Origin: Cycloclasticus sp.
GTDB lineage: Bacteria > Pseudomonadota > Gammaproteobacteria > Methylococcales > Cycloclasticaceae
Reading direction: 5' to 3'
Assembly (NCBI GenBank): GCA_002700385.1
Contig: PADC01000006.1
Location: forward strand, 496,001-560,000
DNA length: 64,000 bases
Positions within the stretch are counted from its first letter, which is position 1; each line of letters begins with the position of its first letter. Positions 57,231 through 64,000 of the stretch are shown here, piece by piece. The translations under genes and the position numbers were made by a program. The notes below the pieces were generated by a model. The model made no database searches and was not told where the DNA came from. It saw nothing but the letters and a program-made list of their open reading frames with translations.

Positions 57231-57422
57231 TTAACGCCCTAACGATTTTATGGTTTTTCCACCAATACCGTAGTGGGTATTAGACATTTCCATAATCATA
57301 ACGCGAACGGCTTCGCGTGGCGCATCAACTGCCTCGCATAGTGCATCTGTTACTTTTTCAATAACCGCCGCTTTTTGCTCTTCAGTACGGCCTTCCAACA
57401 TGTGAATTTGTGCTATTGGCAT
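57231..57422 (-). CDS. dmpI: 4-oxalocrotonate tautomerase
   Basis: 63 residues. Catalytic Pro as first residue of the mature protein (MPIAQIHMLEGRTEEQKAAV), Arg residues in REAVRVMIMEM and GGKTIKSLGR. Isomerises 2-hydroxymuconate to 2-oxo-3-hexenedioate on the dehydrogenase branch. Last gene of the operon, 11 bases after dmpH. Confidence 0.95.
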   Translation of the reverse strand: MPIAQIHMLEGRTEEQKAAVIEKVTDALCEAVDAPREAVRVMIMEMSNTHYGIGGKTIKSLGR

Positions 57423-57433
57423 TTAATTTCTCC

Positions 57434-58225
57434 TTATTCTACAAAACGCATAGTAACAGTACCCAAGTTTTGATAACGCACTGAAACGTTATCACCCGCT
57501 TTAACAGCAATGGCTGGAGTAATTGCGCCCGCCATGATAAAGGTTCCAGCTGGAATCACTTCGCCACGCTCTGCTAATAGGTTAGCTAGCATAGCGACAC
57601 TTGCAGCTGGATGACCTAATATAGCTGCACCTGCACCAAGCTCCACCACCTCACCATTAATTTCCATAACAACACCAAGTGTTTTAAGGTCTAGGTCTTC
57701 AACAGGTAGCATGCGGCCGCCAGTTACAAAACGTGATGATGAAGAGTTATCAGCTATCACACTTTTAAGGTCAAATTTAAAATCTTTGTAGCGAGAATCA
57801 ATGATTTCGACGGCTGGTACAATAAAGTCGGTCGCTGATAAGACATCGCCAATATGACAGCCAGGGCCACTAAGCTCTTTTTTCGTCACAAACGCAACTT
57901 CTGCTTCTACCTTTGGGTGAATAAGTTCAGAAATTTTTATTTCTGCACCATCTGGGCAACTAAAATAATCTGCTAAAAATCCATAACAAGGCGTTTCAAC
58001 ACCCATTTGACGCATTTTAGCCATGGATGTTAAGCCCATTTTTAGGCCAACAATTTTGTTACCTCTCGCTTCTTTACGACGGCGTATTTCCCATTGCACA
58101 TCAAGTGCTTCATCCCAAGTGATCTCAGGATAATCATTGGTAATTTTTGTTACTTCTGTGCAGTTTAGCTCTGCATTCTCAAGGTGTTCTGCTAATTTTT
58201 CAATCGTTGCTTTATCTAATGCCAT
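57434..58225 (-). CDS. dmpH: 4-oxalocrotonate decarboxylase
   Basis: 263 residues. Decarboxylates 2-oxo-3-hexenedioate to 2-oxopent-4-enoate with Mg2+. KVEAEVAFVTKKELSGPGCHIGDV and KMGLTSMAKMRQMGV identify it, and it is a paralogue of the hydratase DmpE two genes upstream, with which it forms a complex in known systems. Order F-G-H-I is kept. Confidence 0.93.
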   Translation of the reverse strand: MALDKATIEKLAEHLENAELNCTEVTKITNDYPEITWDEALDVQWEIRRRKEARGNKIVGLKMGLTSMAKMRQMGVETPCYGFLADYFSCPDGAEIKISELIHPKVEAEVAFVTKKELSGPGCHIGDVLSATDFIVPAVEIIDSRYKDFKFDLKSVIADNSSSSRFVTGGRMLPVEDLDLKTLGVVMEINGEVVELGAGAAILGHPAASVAMLANLLAERGEVIPAGTFIMAGAITPAIAVKAGDNVSVRYQNLGTVTMRFVE

Positions 58226-58234
58226 GGTGATCCC

Positions 58235-59257
58235 CTAAGCTGATTTCTTTTTAATTTCTAATGCGACGTCTTCGATCATATCTTCTTGACCACCTACTGC
58301 GCCCATTCTTCCAAGTTCCATTAATATTTCTCTTGCTGGCACACCGTGGTTCTTTTCAGCACGTTTTGCGTGTAACAAGAATGATGAATAAACACCGGCA
58401 TATCCAAGTGTCAATGAATCTCTATCTATGCGTGTAGGTGTTGGCATTAATGGCAAAGCAATGTCTTCTGCTACATCCATTATCTTATCGACACTAACAC
58501 CTGTCTCAATACCCATTCTGTCACACACAGCAACCATCACTTCTAATGGAGTATTACCTGCACCCGCACCAAAACCTGCAACTGATCCATCAATGCGCGT
58601 TGCCCCTGCTTCAATAGCAGCTAGTGAATTTGAAATGCCCATTGCCAAATTATGATGACCATGAAAACCAATTTCCACATTATCACCAAACTCAGCTTTT
58701 AAAATTCCAATGCGGTCTGTCACGTCATCCGGCAATAAGTAGCCCGCTGAGTCTGTTGCGTAAATACAGTTCGCACCATAGTCCACCATCTTTTTCGCTT
58801 GTTCTAGCAACGCTTCCGGTGACGTCATATGAGCCATCATCAAAAAACCTACCGTATCTAGGCCATATCCACGTGCTTTCAAAATATGCTGCTCAGATAC
58901 ATCCGCTTCTGTACAGTGAGTCGCGACTCGAATCGTTGAAATCCCACAATCAACTGCCATAGCAAGGTCATCGACCGTTCCTAAACCTGGCAATAATAAA
59001 GCCGAAATTTTGGCATTTTTCATCTTGGGTACAACGGCTTCTAGGTATTCACGATTACTGTGCTTACCAAAACCATAGTTAACTGAAGAACCACCCAAAC
59101 CATCACCATGTGTTACCTCAATCAGCGGCATACCTGCTTCATCAAGTGCTACAGCCATACGAACCATATCATCAAGTGAAAACTGGTGACTGACTGAATG
59201 CATACCATCACGCAGTGCATTGTCATGTAATTTAATTTTCTTACCTTTTAAATCCAT
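58235..59257 (-). CDS. dmpG: 4-hydroxy-2-oxovalerate aldolase
   Basis: 340 residues. Cleaves 4-hydroxy-2-oxovalerate to pyruvate and acetaldehyde; channels acetaldehyde to DmpF. TIM-barrel metal site [17 protein letters not shown], with [15 protein letters not shown] holding the two metal-binding His. C-terminal helical DmpG communication domain after about residue 275. Confidence 0.96.
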   Translation of the reverse strand: MDLKGKKIKLHDNALRDGMHSVSHQFSLDDMVRMAVALDEAGMPLIEVTHGDGLGGSSVNYGFGKHSNREYLEAVVPKMKNAKISALLLPGLGTVDDLAMAVDCGISTIRVATHCTEADVSEQHILKARGYGLDTVGFLMMAHMTSPEALLEQAKKMVDYGANCIYATDSAGYLLPDDVTDRIGILKAEFGDNVEIGFHGHHNLAMGISNSLAAIEAGATRIDGSVAGFGAGAGNTPLEVMVAVCDRMGIETGVSVDKIMDVAEDIALPLMPTPTRIDRDSLTLGYAGVYSSFLLHAKRAEKNHGVPAREILMELGRMGAVGGQEDMIEDVALEIKKKSA

Positions 59258-59267
59258 TATCTGCCCC

Positions 59268-60173
59268 CTAAGCTAGTTTCTTTAGCGTTAATGTACCGTT
59301 TTCAATTTCTTCGGCAAACATTTCGGCTGTTCTTGTTGCTGACGCTGTCATAATATCTAAATTGCCAGCATACTTAGGTAGATAGTCACCCAACCCTTCA
59401 ACTTCTAGGAAAATACTCACTCGATTACCATCAAAAACAGGGCCATTTTTTAATGTATAGCCAGGCACATATTTTTGAACCTCTTTGATCATCGCATGTA
59501 CTGAGGCGGTAATAGCTTCTTGATCTGGCTCAGTCTGTGTCAAGCAGTGAACCGTATCACGCATAATTAAAGGGGGTTCAGCAGGGTTAAGAATAATAAT
59601 CGCTTTACCTTTTTTAGCGCCGCCAATTTGCTCTACAGCTTGCGCTGTTGTACGGGTAAACTCATCTATATTCTTACGTGTTCCTGGACCAGCAGATTTA
59701 GAAGCAACGGTAGCAACAATCTCACCATATTCAACCGCTTGAACTTGACTAACCGCGGCCACCATTGGAATCGTTGCTTGGCCACCACAAGTCACCATAT
59801 TAACGTTCATTTCTTGCTCGCCCACGTGTTCTTTTAAGTTAACTGGAGGCACACAAAAAGGCCCTATCGCTGCTGGTGTCAAATCAATGACCAACACGCC
59901 TTTTTCTTGTAACTTACGGTTATTTTCACCATGCACATAAGCAGATGTTGCATCAAAAGCAATTTGAATATTATCTTCTTCAATGTGTGGAATTAAACCA
60001 TCAACCCCTTCGTGCGTTGTTTTTAAACCCGCTTTTTGTGCTTTTAATAAGCCATCAGATTCTGCGTCAATGCCTACCATCCAAACAGGGTTCAGGTTTG
60101 CACTGCGTTGTAGCTTTGCCATTAAGTCGGTGCCGATATTACCAGAACCAATCATTGCGCAATTTATTGCCAT
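59268..60173 (-). CDS. dmpF: Acetaldehyde dehydrogenase (acylating)
   Basis: 301 residues. Oxidises acetaldehyde to acetyl-CoA in complex with DmpG. NAD loop [15 protein letters not shown], catalytic Cys in [14 protein letters not shown], and [14 protein letters not shown]. Ten bases upstream of dmpG. Confidence 0.96.
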   Translation of the reverse strand: MAINCAMIGSGNIGTDLMAKLQRSANLNPVWMVGIDAESDGLLKAQKAGLKTTHEGVDGLIPHIEEDNIQIAFDATSAYVHGENNRKLQEKGVLVIDLTPAAIGPFCVPPVNLKEHVGEQEMNVNMVTCGGQATIPMVAAVSQVQAVEYGEIVATVASKSAGPGTRKNIDEFTRTTAQAVEQIGGAKKGKAIIILNPAEPPLIMRDTVHCLTQTEPDQEAITASVHAMIKEVQKYVPGYTLKNGPVFDGNRVSIFLEVEGLGDYLPKYAGNLDIMTASATRTAEMFAEEIENGTLTLKKLA

Positions 60174-60198
60174 GTTTATACCTTACTCATTTTTTATT

Positions 60199-60984
60199 TT
60201 AAACGAAGCGAACCGATGCTGAACCGATACCACCCACACTCACTCTCATTGAATCACCGGCTTTTGCATCCACCATCGCACATAGTGCGCCGGATAAAAT
60301 AACTTCACCTGCTTTCAATGTAACGCCCAAGGCACCCATTGTATTGGCTAACCAAGTCATTGCATTAACTGGGGAACCTAACGCTGCTGCGCCTGCACCC
60401 GTGTGCATCAATTCACCATTTTTTTCTAATGTTAACCCGCACACACTTAAGTCTATTTTACGCGGATCAACGGCCGTACCGCCTAGCACCAAATACCCAC
60501 AAGAGGCATTGTCAGCGACGGTATCTTGAATTTTAATTTTCCAATCTTTGATTCTTGAATCGACAATTTCAAAACAAGGCATGACTGATTCAGTAGCCGC
60601 TAAAATATCCGCATTGGTTAGCCCTGGCCCGCATAGGTCTTTTTTAAGTACGAATGCTATTTCACCCTCGGCTTTTGGTTGAATCATTTTTTCAGATACG
60701 GGGATGTCTTGCCCTTCAGAAAAAACCATATCGGTTAGAAGGTAACCAAAGTCTGGCTGGTTCACATCCAACATATCCATCACTACTTGGCTAGTACAGC
60801 CTACCTTTTTACCAACGATTTTTTCACCTGCCTCAATGCGACGAGAAATCATTTGATTTTGGATCGCATAAGCATCTTCGATAGTCACTTCTGGAGAGCG
60901 CTCAGTGATTGGCGCAATTGTTTGGCGCGTAATTAAGGCGTCATAAAGCTCATCGCCGTATTGTATTATTTTCTTTTGATCCAT
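60199..60984 (-). CDS. dmpE: 2-oxopent-4-enoate hydratase
   Basis: 261 residues. Adds water to 2-hydroxypenta-2,4-dienoate giving 4-hydroxy-2-oxovalerate. KKVGCTSQVVMDMLDVNQPDFG, KAEGEIAFVLKKDL (metal ligands Glu) and SVNAMTWLANTMG-like end (PVNAMTWLANTMG). It joins both branches of the pathway. Confidence 0.95.
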   Translation of the reverse strand: MDQKKIIQYGDELYDALITRQTIAPITERSPEVTIEDAYAIQNQMISRRIEAGEKIVGKKVGCTSQVVMDMLDVNQPDFGYLLTDMVFSEGQDIPVSEKMIQPKAEGEIAFVLKKDLCGPGLTNADILAATESVMPCFEIVDSRIKDWKIKIQDTVADNASCGYLVLGGTAVDPRKIDLSVCGLTLEKNGELMHTGAGAAALGSPVNAMTWLANTMGALGVTLKAGEVILSGALCAMVDAKAGDSMRVSVGGIGSASVRFV

Positions 60985-60994
60985 TTCTTAATCC

Positions 60995-62446
60995 TTATAG
61001 TTTTACACAAACATTCGTTAATTCTGAATAGAATTCTAATGAATAATGGCCACCTTCGCGACCTGTACCTGATTGTTTTGCACCCCCAAATGGTGTGCGT
61101 AAATCACGTAAGAACCAGCTATTAACCCAGCATACTCCCGTGTCCATTTTAGCAGCCACTCTATGTGCGCGTGAATTATTTTCTGTCCAGACCGACGATG
61201 CTAATCCGTAAGGGGTATCATTGGCTAATTCAATTGCCTCGTCTTCAGTATCAAAGGGACAGATATGGGTACATGGGCCAAAAATTTCCTCTTGCACAAC
61301 CTTGGACGTTTCGGGTAACCCCGTCCAAATCGTTGGCTCAACCCAGTATCCACCAGACAAATCTTCTGGCATATCTGGAATTCCACCGCCGGTTACCACT
61401 GTCGCGCCCTCATCAACCGCTGCTTTATAGTAGCTGAGCACTTTTTCACGGTGTGCCGCGCTAATTAATGGCCCCATATTCGTCTCCGGGTCTTCTGAAC
61501 GACCTAACTTAAGCGCCTCAGCCCCTTCTTTTAAGCGCTGAACAAACTCGTCAAAAATTGAACGTTCAACATACAGCCGCTCTGTGCCCAAACAAACTTG
61601 GCCACAGTTAGCAAATGCAGAACGTAAGGTGCCTTCAATCGCTTTGTCCATGTCGCAATCTGCAAATACAATACCCGCATTTTTACCACCAAGCTCCAAC
61701 GATGAATCACGTACACCCACAGAAGCTGCAGCCGCAATACGCTCACCTGTTGCAGTTGAACCTGTAAAAGTAATGGCATCTAAACCTGGGTTCGTGATTA
61801 ATGCTTCACCCACTTCACGGCCTTTGCCTAAAATAACGTTATAAACACCTTTTGGCACACCCGCATCATTCATCACCTCACCCAGCAGACTCGATGTTAA
61901 TTGTGTTTCTTCAGATGGCTTAACAACTACCGTATTACCGCATGCCATCGCAGGGGCAATTTTCCACGTCATTAACAATAAAGGCAAATTCCAAGGTCCA
62001 ATCACACCGATCACACCTTTAGGCTTACGCACGGTGTAGTTCAGAGCGCCTGTACCATCAGGAGTTGGCATATGAAATGCCTCATCAGCCGCATTTTTAA
62101 TCGTATCTGCAAAAATCTTAAAGTTAGCTGCACCACGAGGAATATCTATATGACTCGCTAAAGAGTAGGGCTTTCCTGTATCTAAACATTCAGCCTCCAA
62201 AAATTCATCAAAGCGGGCGTTAATACCATCAGCAACTTTATATAAAATATCAACACGATCCTGGATTGAATAACCTGCCCAAGGACCTTTAAGTGCTTGA
62301 CGGGCAGCCTCTACCGCTTCACCAACTTGCGCTTCGCTTGTTTTATGATATTGACAGACCAACTTACCGGTCGCCGGGGAATAGATATCACCAAAATTAC
62401 CCGAGCTAACGAATTCGCCGTTAATAAATCCTTGTACTTCTCTCAT
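60995..62446 (-). CDS. dmpC: 2-hydroxymuconic semialdehyde dehydrogenase
   Basis: 483 residues from ATG 62446, which follows AAAGG by 9 bases; a TTG three codons earlier is too close to that site. Aldehyde dehydrogenase fold: GPWNLPLLLMTWKIAPA, FTGSTATGERI, ELGGKNAGIVF (general base Glu) and catalytic Cys in NCGQVCLGTERLY. Oxidises the semialdehyde to 4-oxalocrotonate with NAD+. Third gene downstream of the dioxygenase, separated from it by the GlcG-like gene. Confidence 0.95.
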   Translation of the reverse strand: MREVQGFINGEFVSSGNFGDIYSPATGKLVCQYHKTSEAQVGEAVEAARQALKGPWAGYSIQDRVDILYKVADGINARFDEFLEAECLDTGKPYSLASHIDIPRGAANFKIFADTIKNAADEAFHMPTPDGTGALNYTVRKPKGVIGVIGPWNLPLLLMTWKIAPAMACGNTVVVKPSEETQLTSSLLGEVMNDAGVPKGVYNVILGKGREVGEALITNPGLDAITFTGSTATGERIAAAASVGVRDSSLELGGKNAGIVFADCDMDKAIEGTLRSAFANCGQVCLGTERLYVERSIFDEFVQRLKEGAEALKLGRSEDPETNMGPLISAAHREKVLSYYKAAVDEGATVVTGGGIPDMPEDLSGGYWVEPTIWTGLPETSKVVQEEIFGPCTHICPFDTEDEAIELANDTPYGLASSVWTENNSRAHRVAAKMDTGVCWVNSWFLRDLRTPFGGAKQSGTGREGGHYSLEFYSELTNVCVKL

Positions 62447-62473
62447 AATTTTCAACCTTTTACTAAAATATAA

Positions 62474-62905
62474 TTAAACCAATACCGTGTTAATAGCATC
62501 TATACCCGCTTGAGCACAGAGGATATCTTCTTCCTCAGAGCCACCTGAAACGCCGATCGCACCAATGATTTCTTCACCCTCAATAATCGGCAAGCCACCG
62601 CCAAAGGTGACCACATTTGGCCGCCCAACAATGCCTGCTTGCAATTGAGCATTACCTTGAAGCACATCACCCCATTGCATAGTAGGAAACCCGAAACCTG
62701 CCGCTGTATATGCTTTATCTTTAGCAATACTCATTGATGGCAAAAATGAATTATTCATGCGCAAAAATGCAATTTCTGTTGCGCCACTATCAACAACCGA
62801 GACATTGATACCAATACCTATTTCTTTAGCTTTTTCAACGGCAGCTTGCGCGGCGGCGCAAGCTGCTTCTGTTGAAATATTTTTCGTTACAATACTGTTA
62901 GACAT
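62474..62905 (-). CDS. GlcG/HbpS-like (DUF336) protein
   Basis: 143 residues. Signature KEIGIGINVSVVDSGATEIAFLRM, SIAKDKAYTAAGF and GGGLPIIEGEEIIGAIGVSGG. The family includes HbpS, a haem-binding sensor partner of Streptomyces, and GlcG of glycolate loci; several members bind small ligands and many sit in aromatic or diol catabolic operons with unknown role. No signal peptide, so cytoplasmic. It stands between dmpB and dmpC with spacings of 5 and about 27 bases. Confidence 0.88.
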   Translation of the reverse strand: MSNSIVTKNISTEAACAAAQAAVEKAKEIGIGINVSVVDSGATEIAFLRMNNSFLPSMSIAKDKAYTAAGFGFPTMQWGDVLQGNAQLQAGIVGRPNVVTFGGGLPIIEGEEIIGAIGVSGGSEEEDILCAQAGIDAINTVLV

Positions 62906-62910
62906 AATAA

Positions 62911-63831
62911 TCAGGAGGTCACACCCATGAAACTATCCACTAACTGCCGTGAGTGGTAAAAAATAGCCTGGCCAATATTATCAGCCGTCCACGTCAATAC
63001 AGGAGAATCAGGGTAAACATAGCTGTCATCTGCAAACACTTCATTGCGATTACCCGATGGATCAAAGAAGTAAATAGTTTGACCACGCGTTAAACCATGG
63101 CGCGTTGGGCCTGTTTCTAATGGAATATCTTCCATAGAAATAATATCACCCGCTTTTAAAACACCTTCCCAAGAACCTAACAAGAATGATGCATGATGCA
63201 ATTTCCCTGACTCTTCATGACGAATAAAGGCGACATCATGCGCTTTAGTACTGCACGTTAAAAAGGCTGCTAGTCGTACATCGCCATCCATTATTTGCTC
63301 TGTTAATTGAAACTCTAACGCTTCGGTAAAGAACTTAAGATTTTCATCAAAATTATTGCCATATAACAAACAATGATCGAAACGAATCGGCTCCATTCCT
63401 TTCAACCCTCTTGGCCACGGCGCTGGATTAGTAGTGCCCACCATATTGCCCACTTGCTCTTTTTCAGCAAATAGATCAAACGTATGACCTGCTGGCCCAA
63501 CAAAACGTACTCTTTCGCCGCAACCATTTAATTCACCCGCTGGCACGCGTTTAGTTTCAATACCAAAATTTTTAACGTTTGACTCAAAGCGCCATAAGTC
63601 TTGTTCCGTTGCTACTTTAAACGCCATATGATCCATGCCTGAGCGATCTGAAGGCTCTAAAACAACTGAGAATTTATCCTGCTCATCCCAACATTTAAGA
63701 TAAACACGACCCTGATCATCACGGTCGGTTTCAATCAACCCTATGTTTTCACAATAATGATTTATTGCTTCTTCCATATCCAAAACTCTTAACTGAACGT
63801 GCCCTGGACGTAATATACCTGTCATAGCCAT
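62911..63831 (-). CDS. dmpB: Catechol 2,3-dioxygenase
   Basis: 306 residues, 307 in DmpB/XylE. Extradiol Fe(II) enzyme cleaving catechol to 2-hydroxymuconic semialdehyde. [20 protein letters not shown] opening typical of single-ring I.2.A enzymes; iron ligands His in [10 protein letters not shown], His in [10 protein letters not shown] and Glu in [10 protein letters not shown]. Start ATG 63831 with AGGAG 7 bases upstream. Preceded by the ferredoxin that reactivates such enzymes. Confidence 0.96.
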   Translation of the reverse strand: MAMTGILRPGHVQLRVLDMEEAINHYCENIGLIETDRDDQGRVYLKCWDEQDKFSVVLEPSDRSGMDHMAFKVATEQDLWRFESNVKNFGIETKRVPAGELNGCGERVRFVGPAGHTFDLFAEKEQVGNMVGTTNPAPWPRGLKGMEPIRFDHCLLYGNNFDENLKFFTEALEFQLTEQIMDGDVRLAAFLTCSTKAHDVAFIRHEESGKLHHASFLLGSWEGVLKAGDIISMEDIPLETGPTRHGLTRGQTIYFFDPSGNRNEVFADDSYVYPDSPVLTWTADNIGQAIFYHSRQLVDSFMGVTS

Positions 63832-63904
63832 GCTAACTCTCCTGCTTATAATTTATTTTAAAAACAACCAAACGCCTATTTTCAAACTAGGCCAACATTG
63901 AACT

Positions 63905-64000
63905 TTACCGCATTATAGCTTTTTGTAAATGGCCGATGACACTTAATTTAAGATCTGTTTGAGGAAACACGCGACAGGCCAACACAACACCTTGGCGCTC
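63905..64000 (-). CDS. XylT/DmpQ-type [2Fe-2S] ferredoxin, C-terminal 31 residues
   Basis: Only the end is in the window: ERQGVVLACRVFPQTDLKLS followed by a short tail and a TAA at 63907-63905. The Cys in LACRVFPQTDL is the last cluster ligand; LAC-x-xFPxTDL is typical of the plant-type ferredoxins XylT and DmpQ, which reduce the oxidised iron of catechol 2,3-dioxygenase. Its position directly before dmpB is the classical one. Identity is from this short stretch only. Confidence 0.72.
   Translation of the reverse strand, partial: ERQGVVLACRVFPQTDLKLSVIGHLQKAIMR

Overview
The window is a gammaproteobacterial chromosome segment with moderate, slightly AT-rich composition. The gene set (Na+-translocating NADH:quinone reductase, FabA/FabB/FabV, PlsB, FklB, a conserved rplU-rpmA-obgE-proB-rpsT-murJ neighbourhood) together with a toluene-4-monooxygenase-type cluster and a catechol meta-cleavage operon suggests a marine aromatic-hydrocarbon degrader of the Cycloclasticus kind. 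That genus assignment is inference from gene content, not from a marker gene.

Layout. 1-12.3 kb: core housekeeping genes: murJ (cut by the left edge), an AsmA-like DUF748 envelope protein, rpsT, proB, obgE, rpmA, rplU, ispB, a long-form GAPDH, acs and phaB. 12.5-18.2 kb: PilZ protein, queD, DUF1249, an alanine/Na+ symporter, a double CDGSH protein, a YecA-like protein, DUF1853 and a TraB-family membrane protein. 18.2-30 kb: plsB, ttcA, an ADP-ribosylglycohydrolase, ung, msrA, hslO, trxC, a GIY-YIG/SprT/MipZ-like overlapping gene chain, fabV, an EamA exporter and a ZapG-like protein. 30-46 kb: an MsbA-type ABC exporter, a small conserved protein, sbcB, a CBS-pair protein, the complete nqrABCDEF-apbE-nqrM operon, an ABC-2 exporter pair and maeB. 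46-48.8 kb: a small unknown protein, fklB, fabB and fabA.

48.8-64 kb is an aromatic catabolic block, all on the minus strand. Read in the direction of transcription it starts beyond the right edge with a XylT/DmpQ-type ferredoxin (only its end is present), then catechol 2,3-dioxygenase (dmpB), a GlcG/HbpS-like protein, dmpC, dmpE, dmpF, dmpG, dmpH and dmpI. After a 520-bp regulatory gap comes tmoABCDE, a four-component toluene/benzene monooxygenase set without its reductase (tmoF). After a strong terminator come a luciferase-like flavin monooxygenase, the 2-hydroxymuconic semialdehyde hydrolase dmpD, a panE-like reductase and a multi-pass membrane protein. Together these would hydroxylate an aromatic ring to a phenol or catechol, cleave it at the meta position and deliver pyruvate and acetyl-CoA. 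Two features of this block stand out. tmoE, encoding the beta subunit of the hydroxylase, is split by a one-base frameshift. The 520-bp gap carries a good sigma54 promoter match with an upstream palindrome typical of an NtrC-family activator site. No regulator gene for the block lies in the window.

No tRNA, rRNA, CRISPR array, insertion sequence or integrase was recognised.
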